A stretch of DNA of 64,000 nt from Aricia agestis. Taxonomy: Eukaryota > Arthropoda > Insecta > Lepidoptera > Lycaenidae. The notes beneath the pieces were generated by a model. It was not told where the DNA came from. It was given only the letters and a program-made list of their open reading frames with translations, and searched no databases. How positions within the stretch are numbered: the first letter of the stretch is position 1; every line of letters begins with the position of its first letter. The DNA lies in NCBI RefSeq assembly GCF_905147365.1, contig NC_056422.1, positions 3,164,501 through 3,228,500 on the forward strand, in the 5' to 3' direction. Both the position numbers and the translations under genes were made by a program. Positions 43,566 to 56,300 of the stretch are shown here, in pieces.

Positions 43566-43831
43566 AGTGGTCCCCAACCTTTTTTTCATGCGGACCACAA
43601 ACATGTTTTAGTTATGGAGTCGGGGGCCGCAACAATTTTTTTTAGGGTCAAAAAAACATTCTTCAAAATTAGCGATTTAAAAGTGGAAAACATTTAACGA
43701 CTATCACGTAGACTTTACATTATTTTGCCGGTGGGCGTGAATTTCAAAATTGTTTAACATCACGCGGGCTACAAAATATAAAGTCCCGGCGGGCCGCATG
43801 CGACCCGAGGGCTGCGGGTTGGGGATAGCGG
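43565..43831. mobile_element. hAT-like MITE (CAGTGGTCCCC end)
   Basis: Left CAGTGGTCCCCAACC, with a degenerate right end GGTTGGGGATAGCGG. It is flanked by GTCTATAC (43557-43564) and GCCTATAC (43832-43839), an 8-bp duplication with one change. Internal GCGGACCAC / GCGGGCCGCATGCG repeats are typical. There is no transposase. Confidence 0.75.
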
Positions 43832-43954
43832 GCCTATACTCTATCATAAGGATGAACTTAATTTGGTTGTAAAAGATCGACAAATTTGAAGAGTCTATAA
43901 ACCTAAGCGCCAAGACGTAGGTATTGAATTATAAGGTGGGTTATTATTATTATT

Positions 43955-44122
43955 CTAGACGCCCGTAAAACTCGTTTATCGCACGGGAACCGTACATTTT
44001 TTCGGGATAAAAAGTATCCTATGTCTTTTCCCGGGACTCAAAGTATCTCCATGCCAAATTTCAGTAAAATCGGTTCAGTGGTTTGGGCGTGAAGAGGTAA
44101 CAGACAGACAGGCAGACACCGT
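43955..44122 (+). mobile_element. RTE-like LINE 3' tail
   Basis: GACGCCCGTAAAACTCGTTT, TCTTTTCCCGGGACTCAAAG and GTAACAGACAGACAGGCAGA follow the same order as 36843-37020. Confidence 0.75.
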
Positions 44123-44131
44123 GGGACCGTG

Positions 44132-45235
44132 ACCGTGGGGGAGGCATGCTTCGGCACGAATGGACCGGCTCGACCGGAGAAATACCACGGCCTCACAGAA
44201 AACCGGCGTGAAACAGCGCTTGCGCTGTGTTTCGCCGAGTGAGTGAGTTTACCGGAGGCCCAATCCCCTAACTCCCTAGACATGCCGCAGTTGAAAAACA
44301 ATTTGTTACCCAAGGAGGGTACCAACTGCGTTGGAGAATCCCTCTCTGGACGCCCATGCTCAGGAACCCCTGGAACTGAACGTGGACGTCCAGGCTGCCC
44401 CTCGTATTCTGGGGAGGGCAAAACTGCACTCCAATCTGCTCGGGGCAAGAGCAAACACACAAAGGCATCCCCCTCGATATTAAACATGGACTTTTGTAAT
44501 ATCAGGGGATTACACTCCAACCTTAATGCCGTCCATTACCACCCTGAGACGGCAAAGCCGGCTTTGCTCTTTTTAACCGAGACGCAGATATCATATCCGA
44601 GTGACACATCATACCTTTCCCACCCAGGGTATTACCTCGAGCACTCCTTTCTACCCAAAGCTGGAGTGTGTGTGTATATCAGAGATAATATCAGCTCTCG
44701 CCGCCTCAGCAATCTTGAGGTCATGGACCTATCAAACTTATGGCTCCGCATAGATTGCAACAAAGGCCCTCGCGTCTATGCGTGCCTATATAGGTCCCAT
44801 AGTGGTGACCCCGAGACGGACCGACTCTTGGAGCACCTGCAAGCTGCTTCAGATTTTGTGCAGCAGCAGATCCCATCCATACTTGGTGACTTTAATGCCC
44901 ACCACGCCGACTGGCTTAATTCCAGTAAAACTGATCATGCGGGGAGATCTGTCTGCAACTTTGCCCTTGCGAACGATTTGACACAACTGGTTACTACGCC
45001 TACGCGAATCCCAGATGTGGGTGGTCAGAATCCTTCCTTGTTGGACCTCCTACTGACTTCAAATCCTGACGGCTACCAAATATCCATAACCGCACCACTT
45101 GGTTCATCGAATCATTGCCTTGTTAGGAGTTCTGTGCCACTTACAACGGTGTTAAGACAGCGCGCTGTTAAATACCGTCGTGTATGGCACTACAAGTCAG
45201 CAGACTGGGATGGGATGCGGTCGTTAAGTTCTTAA
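44132..45235 (+). pseudogene. LINE 5' region: family H head plus APE endonuclease ORF
   Basis: 44132-44275 is the family H head (GGAGGCATGCTTCGGCACGA; CCGGCGTGAAACAGCGCTTG). The sequence then runs without a break into an ORF ending at 45235. Visible endonuclease parts: MDFCNIRGLHSNL, LFLTETQISYPSD, VCVYIRDNIS, ILGDFNAHHADWLNS, and the GSSNHCLV box for the usual SDH. This is an APE-type endonuclease of a non-LTR retrotransposon, which nicks target DNA to prime reverse transcription. It stops at RSLSS before any reverse transcriptase, so the copy is 3'-truncated. 45228-45275 is a fragment of an RTE-like tail (AACGCGAGCGAAACCGCGTG). Confidence 0.8.
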
Positions 45236-46937
45236 CGCGAGCGAAACCGCGTGCAAAAGCTCGTCACAATATAATATTTTAATATTATTATTATAGTACA
45301 TATTGAGGAAGCAAACAAAAACCATCGTATAACATATTTTTAAGTTTTTTTATTAATATTATTTACAAATCTAATTTCGATTTACTTACCTAAAAATAAA
45401 TTCAGTATAGGATAAGAAACATCACACCCTTTATGAGCAACATAATGTTCTGATTTTGATAACATTTTAAGAAAATCATATAAGATTCATTTCATACATA
45501 ATATAGTAAATCTTTTATTCCTCTAGCGTTACGCTGTGCAAACAAAAAAGTAAAATATTTGTATTTGTTTTTGCTTATCATATAAGCAACAATTATCTTC
45601 TATCTCCCTCACACAGTGTGAATGAAACAGCATGATAAAATAAACATGTGAGAGATAGAGAAAGGTTTATAAGAATTGTCATTCTTTCAGTGTATTGAAA
45701 GTTACACTAGAGTCCATAGAAAGCTTTCAAGTCTGTGCCGATTTTGATAAAAATCTAAGAAAATGATATGAGATCATTTAAAGATAAATTGTGATACATG
45801 TAGCTTATTATAACTGTAGGCCAAACATATGCCTATTTTATATTTATACATAGATTAGAGATATATTATACAAATACAAAAAAATCACTACCAATGTAAT
45901 TGACTAAACTTTAAAAATGTAACGCAAAATAAAATAAGAAATTGTATGTTTAACAATAAGCTCCTCACTAAAACAAAAATAAAACAGCGAATATACAAAG
46001 TATGTTTTGTCTATAGCTAGCATATTCGAAACGTCAAAGGACACTGCAGACCTCGAATAGCTAAACGCTGCAAAAATCTTTATAAGAGGGTAGTTATATA
46101 AATAATACCCAATAATAAAAACTGGAAACAGAAAAACGAACAATAAAGGATATGATACTTATAGAAACATGGAATGTTTTTTTTTTATTTACACTAAATA
46201 CATTTATACAATCACTAATATACACTACATAAAATTGTTCAAAGGCACATTTGTATAGAACCATCTATATTATCAACTGTATTTAATTCTATTCTATTTT
46301 ACTCTAAAAAGTTATACTATGAATCTTAGTACTTGAATTTCTATCTTTTTATGTTGAATAATAATGGAAGGTTTAGGATCAGTTGAACTATGATATTGGA
46401 CGCCTCGTTTTTTTTCGTCACGACACTAAAAATGTATGTCTTACAGTAAGCAAAATATGTCAAGTTAAAAAAAAAACAAAATGGTGAGAATCCATTTTAC
46501 GAAATAAAACGAAAAAAAAAGAAATTAGAATTCCAAAATAGATTTTACTAAGATTCATAGTAAATCTACTTATTTACATTTTTTTTGGTTAACATCACAT
46601 AAGTGTGGTAAAAACTGTCACAATATCCTAAGTCGTGGTCTATTTTGTATTGCTTTTGTCCCGGTCAATATATTGACTAAAATTACTGTCCTACAATTTC
46701 GGAGCGATTTTAGGAGTTGGCAGATAGGCATTATTTACATTGATGATAGTATCACTTATTGCAAATGCCAACTTGCGTGTGTGGCTCTAAAAACGCTCCC
46801 AGTCCGGCTCGAAGGACCAATGGCGTTATCGACGTCAAAATTAACAATATGAAACCTATTGAACTACATCCATACAAATTTTAATTCATACAAAAGGTTA
46901 GGGTCTTACCTAACTGGACTTGAAACACTCGTGTCCT
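45236..46937. other. No gene seen; downstream of the Ig/FN3/DB gene
   Basis: AT-rich non-coding DNA. Part may be 3' UTR of the minus-strand receptor gene whose stop is at 47333. I cannot place its polyadenylation site. Confidence 0.5.
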
Positions 46938-47078
46938 AAGGCTGCGTTCTAACAAGGCTTAGCTAAGAGGAATATTGTAAGAGCCAATAGAAACGCTGCG
47001 CTGAGCGACGTCAGTGAATTGAAGCGATTCTATTGGTTCTCACACATTTCTGCTTAACTTAGCTCTGGTAACGCAGCG
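46938..47078. mobile_element. MITE, diverged relative of 37988-38169
   Basis: Starts AAGGCTGCGTTCTAACAAGG. It shares the internal order AGCCAATAGAAACGC, GACGTCA, AATCGCTTC-like and CTATTGGTTCTCA with the 37988 copy, and ends ACGCAGCG. Confidence 0.6.
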
Positions 47079-47097
47079 TGGTCTTACCTAAACTGGG

Positions 47098-47215
47098 GTC
47101 CGATTTTCAAGCGTCGAACGTCTTTTCGAACGTCGGCTATCTCTCTCGCACATGCTGTCTTACGTGCGATTGAGATACGTTCTACATAGCATTCGATGCT
47201 TGAGAATCAGGCCCT
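47098..47215. repeat. Inverted repeat, MITE-like
   Basis: GGTCCGATTTTCAAGCGTCG at the left and GATGCTTGAGAATCAGGCCC at the right are inverted with several mismatches. It is non-coding and lies just beyond the stop of the minus-strand receptor gene. Confidence 0.55.
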
Positions 47216-47332
47216 GGACTTTCGCACTCTTGTCATATAGTCATTAGCTAATGTCCGAGCGGGACATCGTCGCGCTCACTCCGGCGCGACGCGGTGCGTC
47301 AGGCGCGGGCTACGGCGCGGCGAGGCGAACCG

Positions 47333-50300
47333 CTATGGCTTCAGTCTCTTGAAGCCGGCGCCATCTTGGCCGAGCTTCAGCTCCTCGTATAGCGTCGGGT
47401 CGACTTCCCGTTGCGGCATGGTGGTGCCAGGCTGGATCTCCTGTCTCCAGGCTGCGCTGTTGGACACGCCGTTGCCGTTAGCAGCGCCGTTCGGGAGAGT
47501 ACCCTGGAATGGACAGTGATTATAGTTAGGGGATCATAGACATCCAAAAATTATGGATATCCATAATTTAACAAAATTTCAAGCGCCCTGTCACTCAGAC
47601 GACGTATTTTTTAAAATAAGTACTAGGTAGGTAATCTATAAACCTAGTACAAATTTAAAAAAATACGTCGTCTGAGTGACAGGGCGCTTGAAATTCCATG
47701 GATCTAGGCCCTGATTCACAATGCGCAATTCGACTCGGATTCGGAAACTTCATCGCGATTCGCGCGATATCCAGTAAACGCTTCGCTGTCATCAATCAAA
47801 TCAAAAAATTGCTATTTGGCAAAATCCTAGTTGTTGCTTGCAATTTCTCAAAACTACCAAAAGCATAGTGGTAGACAAGAAGGATAATATTAAAGTAGGA
47901 TTATATATTTGATTTTAAATTGAACACATTTTAACATTAACATTGAATATTCAGCAGTTATGAAGGTCTTCAGTACTCGTATAACATTTACACGTAACAA
48001 AGTAATTTTTAAACTAAACAGAACATACGCGAATGGATAAAAGGTGAAACTAGCTGAAAGTTTGAACAAGGGTTTAACATTACAACAGTTTGAACGGGAA
48101 AGTTATACAAGATAATTAACAGTAACATTATATTTCAGGTTAAACCAACCGAGAGGAGAACTAAACATAGCAATTATCTTTTATATTCCAAATGTTAAAT
48201 TTTATATGTATGAAAATAGAGATACTGTGTCGAAAATGAGACAATATAGTTATTATCATTATTATCAGAAATTACTATATTATTTTTTTATTTTTACTAG
48301 ACTTTGCCCGCCACTTCTTTACGGAAAAAATAGCGTAAAATCTAACATTTGGGATTTTTTCACATCTAAATCGGTTTAGCGGCTTAAACGTGAAAAGTTA
48401 ACAAATCAAAACGAAAGACAAACAAACACTGTTTCATGTTTATAAAATAATTACAAATCTCTTTTTGTGCTTTTGAAATTATTAACTCTTATTTTGCTAC
48501 TTGCATCATAACATCAAAGTCTTATACTTATTGTAGGTCTTGGCCAAAAACATTAATGTTCTATCAGAAAAGTAGATTCCTAGATAGATGGCGGACCTAA
48601 GCAATTTGTTCGCGTTAAGTCAAACCCATCCGACCGATTACAGCTATCATTGAATTGACATAAGCCGACCACATGACGTAGGTCCGTCAACTAGGCCTAG
48701 GAATCAATTTCCTCTATGGTACGTTTATCCGAAATCCCTCGTTAGGAAAAGTGATTGACTTACGTTTCCTGGAGTCTCCGGGTTGGGTTCTCGTAAGTAG
48801 CTGGGGTTCTCAAACGCCACTCCGCCCTGAGCCTTCAGTTTCAGCAACTGAAAGTCATATTATCAGCTTTATGTCAAGGGGATAAGGATTGTTCGAACAA
48901 TTAATTATTAATCCGCTTTGCGCGGGCTTTAAGAACTGACCTACATTCGCTGCTCCATAGTGGTTTTGTTATTGGTAAACTTTTTTTTATAAATTGGTAT
49001 ACTGAGGTTGGAATTAATGTATAGTGTTGTATGTTGTTCGTAATAATATGGTCCGTGAACGTAGGTGCAATGCCCCTTCTCCATCTGCGTGTTTACATAG
49101 TAAAAGGAGGGGAAGTAAGTTATCTTCGGCACCGCGCGCGGCTTGTATGTGTGCGCCATAGTATCAATGCGTCACCTCGTACCGCACACAACAAAATCTC
49201 GGCCAGCTTTACTAGGCTGGTACCGCCGAGATTTTGTTGTGTGCCGTGTGTTACTTCCCCTCCTTTTACTATGGTGTTTAGGCGTTAATTAGCACATTAA
49301 TCAGGATGGTACGCAAATGTAGCCAACGTTTTAACGTGTTAAGAGCAGGCTGTCAAATTTTGCTGTTTTTTTCTAAAAAGTACCTATTACGATCCCGGAA
49401 GACGATTGACTCAAATGAAATTGAGATTTATTTAATCATTGTATATTTATCTGATATTTGGCTAACCGAAAACACGATTCACTTATTTTGACTTGGTAGT
49501 TTTATTTTTCGAAATTATGAATCTTTCTGGGTTTTTCAACAAATACCTGTTACACTTATTGAGTTACTATCATTAAATAACTTGCACTACTACAATCACA
49601 CACTTTAAAAAATAATAGCTAAAGGAAATATTAGTATTGTATTTAGTTTTTAAGTAATCATCAAAAAACAGTTTTGGGACTTACGGCCTTTACTTTCGTG
49701 ATATAATGCGGGAAACGTTGTTACGCGATATTGTTCACTATTAGCTGCAGCGTAAAGCATATTGCCCGGGAGCACGATTCATGGAATCATTGTATCACGA
49801 TTGGAGGATAGCGGTGTGTGTAGGCGGGGCTAGCGTTTTGACAGTAGACTCTTAAGGTGACGCCGCGTTTAAGTAAAAAACCATGTCCTCATATAGAAAA
49901 AAAGAAATGGAACAGCAAGAAATGGAAAGGGCGTAAGCGACAAAATGGTTTTTGTCGCGTAATTTAAAAACCATAAATATAATATTACATATAAGCTATG
50001 GGAAAATTAAAATGTATGCTTGATTGAACCAATCTATGTACAAATTTTGGAAGCTTAAATCACTCTCCTCTGTTGGCAAAATTAGAATCCCTTTTTAAGC
50101 AGAGGTATTTTTGATTGATTATTCTGTGTTATAAAAGTTGACCAATCGTGTTATGCTATGGGTAATTCAAAGACAAAGACATGATGAATACTAACAATGA
50201 ACTTTAATTTCTTAGCTTTAGTCATTGCTGAGAAAAATCGATATCGCTACAGCTAAATTATCAAGGCGTCGCCTTAGCGTTTAACGTAAGTACAAGCGTA

Positions 50301-53265
50301 ATATTATGTTAATGCATTAAGCTACGCTCAGTTTGGCATTAAGTTAATTAGTTATGATGCTAACGCAGGTGGAGCAGGAGCATGAGAGTATATCACCGTT
50401 AACAAGCAAAAACGGTAATTAATAAAACAAACAACCTGACTGCATTCTGGTTTATGCCCAGCGGGGCTAAAATGGTCACATTTGACATTTAGCAATTCCT
50501 CTCAATCAATTCAGCAAATTAATTGTCAAAACTGTCAAACTGACAAATGTCAAATCAGTACAAAAATACAGAAATGAATTGCAAGCAGAATTGCATTTTG
50601 CGATTTCAGAAAAATGAATCATATTATGATTCATATCATGATTCTTCAAAGCGACCATTTTAGCCCCGCTGTACCATTTAACGACACCTCTCAAGCTAAA
50701 TTGAACCTTGAAATACGAATTCGAAGAGATATTTATAGGGTTCCCGTCCGAGTTTCTTGTATTACTGAGTTTATGCGGCGCGATGCATACAATGGGCATG
50801 TCGCATGCATCGCGCAGCCTAATTCTACAATCTCACACTCCATTCCACAACGCATCCCAATTTTTGCGCTCACCTTTCTATGCCTATAATAAAGTCCAGC
50901 GGCCAGCAGTATAGCTGACACCAGTATGCAGGCCAGCGCGACTCCCACTGCGGACGCGGCGCCGGACGTCTGAGGCGCGGCGGCAGCGCCGGGCTCCTCG
51001 CCTGCCGTCGTGAACATTATGGGCGCGCTGAGGGTTGATGTACCTGTTGAGACGAGAGGTGATTAGGATAGGGAAGAAGAAAAGAATAGGACAGCTCTAG
51101 AATGGCCCTTTTTAGGGAAACTTGTATCTTCAGTAGAACAGAATTTAAAGTAAAAGAAACCTAGAGAAAAAAGATTCTGCATTGTCAATTCAGGCGTTGG
51201 TTGATTTGAAAACAATTAAAATAAGCTTGCGATTTTTTCAGGAACTTATATTTAGCTATTCATGAATGTGTTTTATACTAGAAACTGACGAATACACCGA
51301 AGCTTGTTAATCAGGTCATATACAATGTTGTCAGTTGTCTCTATAAAACAAATCGAGTCTTGGGCAGATGGCGGACCTACGTAATTATACCGTCAAGCCC
51401 ACTGTCCAGCCAACAGAATACGACTAACTTGACATAGCCCGACGATATAACGTCCGCTATATACCTACGAACCAATTTCCTGATGGTTAAAACACAAAAT
51501 GGTGTACTCACCGACATCATTAGCAGCCTTTACCACACACTCGTATCGCACGTCATCCTGCAGGCCGGTCAGTACCACACTGGTCTCGCTGGTGTCCAGC
51601 TTCTCCGGGACCTTGGCCCCGTACGCCCGCCAGAACACCCGGTACAGGTAGACCGTTTGAGGGTTCTTACGAGGCGGCTCCCAGCTGAAGGCAGGATTTG
51701 TAACGTGAAGCAATGAAGAATTACAGCTTCAAGTTGCCGAAATTAATAGCAATTCTTTGCCCATTTTCTCTAAAATTTTGCCGAGTTACATATTTTTTTA
51801 CTCAACTATTTCACATCAAAGTGGTAAAAAGTAATTCCAACATTGTATAGACGACTTTCTCAACAGTACATTGTATTTTTTTCATACCGTTAAGACGTCA
51901 ATACAATCCATAAACAGGTGATATTCTAAACCTTTTACAACAAAAATCACAAAATTGTAAATTAAAAATAAATACTTTAAAAAAAATCTAGCTCCAACAT
52001 TAGATTATAATTGAAATGATCTTACATGTTGTGCATTAAAACTTATAGAAATACTGTATTTTAACTGTTAAATCACGTCTGTTAAACAGCGAAATTGGCA
52101 AAATTTCGTATACGGACTCTTAACACAAGAAATTCTTAAGATATTTAAGGTAATCTGAATGTAATCTAAAGATTACCTCTGAATCAGATCAAACGACTAT
52201 CTCTAATTTGAATCTGTAGCCTCAATTCTCACCTGAGCAGCACTGAGTTAGGTGTGGGCGCCGCATGTGCCTTCAGGTTCTGTGGCGGTCCAGGCAGCTT
52301 GGCACCCGCGTCACGGAAGCAGGCGAGGGCGCGACGGGCGTGCGTCAGGGCGCAGCTTCGGGAGACAGTGCCGCCGCGACACAGCTCGAGACAGTTGCGA
52401 GGAACGCCCCAGGAGGCGCAGCACGCGCGGTGATCTGGAATGATGATGATGATGAAAAATCAAATCAAATGATTCGAGGATGAAGTCGCTCGAGATTTAA
52501 GAGTGAATATTAAGAAGATGACGTGAAGTTTGGTCATCGTTAGAGAGATTTTAGACATTTGCCATAGATGCTTGTTCGCAGAGTCTTCTTGCATCCGGTA
52601 ACCAGAGTCCAGAAGCAAAGAACGTTATTAATTATCGATTTAAAAAGCGGGATATTTTAACCACATAAGGTCGCTCCTCTTTCATTTGTAGAACAGTTGT
52701 TTAGATAACATTTCCTTTAAGCTTAGCGATGGTCGGGTTGAATTATGAGAAATCATCACCTGATCCATCAGCAGCACACTTCATGAGCTTGTCGAAATCG
52801 TTCATACACTCGGGCCGGTCCATGATGTTGTCCATGTCCAGGTGGAAGCTGCACGCGTCTATGCACGATGACGATACGTTCATCTGAAAAAAAAAACAAA
52901 TAAATATTTAGGGTTCCACAACCAATGGCGAAAAAGAGACCTCGTATTCTTTCCGCACGTTAGCATATTGCGCAAATGTGCATCTATTAACGCTATCGTA
53001 AAAAAATAAAAAAAAGTACTTAACTAAAAATACGGCTAGACATGACTAATCAATAAAGGTTCTGTTACTGGTATTTTGGTTAAACCCACAGAAATGGATC
53101 TAGTAGGAAGCCCATAATAATATGTCAACAAACATGTTTTAGCTATTTGTACAGAACTCTTCGTGCATGGTTCCGAATCGCACTTCTTTTTTAGGGTTCC
53201 GTACCCAAAGGGTAAAAAATTTCGAAAATCGGTTCACAAACGGCGGAGTAATCATTGAACATACA

Positions 53266-53306
<41 letters not shown>

Positions 53307-56300
53307 ACAGCCAAACATATAACCTCCTCGTTTTTTGGAAGTCGGTTAAAAATGTGACCTTATTTTTGAGACTTTGATGTCCGTCTATCTGTCTGTCTCC
53401 AGGCTGTAACTCAAGAACGGTAATAGCTAGAGAGTTGAAATTTTCACAGATTGTATATATCTGTTGCCGCTATAACAACAAATACTAAAAACAAAATAAA
53501 ATTAATATTTAAGAGGGGCTCCCATACAACAAACGTGATTTTTTGGCCTTTTTTGCTCTATATAATGGCAACCGGTAAGTACTTTTTTTTTTACAAAATC
53601 CTTAGTTATATGTAGTCTTTAATATTTAATAATAATATTAAAATAAAATAAAAAATAAGGGGGGCTGCCATACAAAAAACATAATTTTGGCCTATTTTTG
53701 CTCTATAATGGTACGGAACCCTTCGTGCGCGAGGCCGACTCGCAATTGGTCGATTATTTACATTTTGAATCTTACAAGAGTGCTGATATAAATAAAATTA
53801 TATTTTGTAATTACAGTATAATTAATCGTTTAAAACTCTGCAAAACTCTTAGGGGGATATTAGATTATCATATATATTGGATCTGAGATCATTGAGTCAA
53901 TGATATTGGATAATGTAATGTAGACATATGATTCATTTCTTCCTTGATCATAGATTTTTGACATTTGCTGAGAGATTGGATCCAATACGGTCATAGAAAT
54001 AGGTGTTGCCAGTTATTTAATATAAAAAAGAGTTTTTAATTTCTTGTTCGTTAATATGTTTCAAATAATGTAATGTAATTATTTTTCTAATTATATACTT
54101 GGATAATCTTGCTGAAATAACAAAAAAGAAGCCATATTAAAAATGACGATGTCTTTTGACACATCGAATTCTCTGAGATCTAGTAACCCTGACGTCAATA
54201 CCTGTCAGCGTTAGCGCTCTCCATTGGCTATTGAAACCACATATGACGTAAAATAGGATCAATGAAATATGATAATGTAATAAGCAGATATGATCAAATG
54301 ATCATATATATTGAATCCTATATATGATCATAGAAATGATCCAATATAAATGATAATGTAATACCCCCCCTTATTCAGAATGATACTGTTTATAATTAAA
54401 GGAAAACTAATCGTTGAAAATCCCAAAATAAACGCGATTCCAATAGCAATATTAATTATGAACTTCCCACGCAAAGAGCAACTTCTGTGCGAAGTTTGCC
54501 TGTTTATGTATTAGTGTTGAATGTTTGGGCTTAGGTGCGAGATAGGTAACTTCCAACCAAACTGCTCAAGTGTCGCAAACTTTGCAGCGCTTTCAGCTTA
54601 ATTTCTAGTATTTCATTTGTATTACGGATATAGTGTACAAGTTGCACTCAGACGGGGAGTTGGAAAGTTGAATCGATATGCTTTCATATTTTACACTTTG
54701 GAATTTCTGCTTTGCGGAATTTTTAAATATTGAATTATAATTTATTCAGTAGATGAATGCAGAAAGATTTCATGTTTTATTTTGTGTGGAACTCGAATAT
54801 TTTTGGTACCTAAAAGTGTTAGAAGCATTTAAAGAAACAACGAGTCACCCTGAAATTTTTTGCCGATAATTTTTCCCGCGCGCCATTTTGCAGCTTGATG
54901 GAACAAAAAGTGAGCATCAGCCGCCGGATCAAGCAATCTATACGTCTGACGGTCAATTTACGGCAGAATGGAAGTTTGATTTTCAATATTTTCTTAGATA
55001 TTGCCTTTTTGCTCGACCGTTTACCGAAAATGTGTTTCGTAGAAAATGTTCTGATGGTTTGTAGCTTACACATAGTTCAATGACTTCACGTTTAAAATAA
55101 CGAGAGACTTGTTTTTGGAGAAATTAGCGCCAGGGTGTTCCACAGGGTTTAGTATTAAGACTTACTTTATTCATAGCTTACAAGTTACAAGAAATGCATG
55201 ACTTCCACAAACGTAACTACATTAGCGTTATGTAACAGTGCGGCGTCATCAGTACAAAGTATGTAAACGACAAAAATAACGAATTCATTAAACAATATAC
55301 ACATTTATTAACTAAAGAAAAGCATATTCAATGATTTACTGCAAAAGTAGATTTATGGACAATCAAAGAAGTTCTTACCTGAGTACAACACTCCGTGACG
55401 TTGTGGTGGGGTGTGGTGGACCTTAAGCGGACAGACACCGGTCTGAGGGTCTTGCCAAACGCATTCTCCGCGTGACAGAAATAGTCTCCCTCGTCTGCTT
55501 CTGTTATCTTCTTTATGATGAGACGCATTGTATATTTTGTTTGTTCCTGGGAATAGATGCGATTGTTTATATACTTAGGCACAAGTTTAAGAGGGCGAAT
55601 ATACTTAGCAAAAAATCACACATCGTCTTTCAGTCTTCTTTCTTCACACTTACGCCCGTTATTCATATGCCAGGTGAAAGAGAACGACGCGGAATCAGCG
55701 CCAAGTTAGTTTTTTCCTTAATAACTAATGTTTAAAATATGAAACAATTCGTAGCTTATTATCAAGTATAAAAATGAATTATAAGATCATCTATTTTGCC
55801 TTCATCTATTAAATAATTCTTATTATACTCGAAAGATATATTTGGAAACATTTGCAGCTAATATAATAAAACTATCGAGTCAAAGTAAGTGAATCGTGTT
55901 TTCCGTTAGGCAAATATCAGAAAAATATACAATGATTAAATAAATCTCAATTTCATTTAAGTCAATCGTCTTCCGGGATCGCACTTATTAGAAAACACAG
56001 CAAAATGTTACAACCCGCTCTTAACGATAAAAGTAATCTTAAAATTTAACAACCAATTTACATAATACAGCTATTCTTTGTCTTTATTCAAGCGTTTAAC
56101 ATTAGAAAATAACTGTTACTTAATCTAAAATATTAACGAAGACGGAATTACAAATGTGCAATGGGCGAGTGGATTTCCACTAATCAGCGGATTCCAGGTG
56201 GTTACGCACTTCATTTCCATACAGACGTTATTACACCTCATATCCTTAAGTTGTGTAACAGCTCTTTTACTTTCTACTTGATTGTTTTTAGCCAAACTGG

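Noticed and set aside
54819..55083. Overlapping ORFs on both strands with basic residues
   Set aside because: No domain, no splice-compatible ends, and the receptor exons on either side already join in phase.
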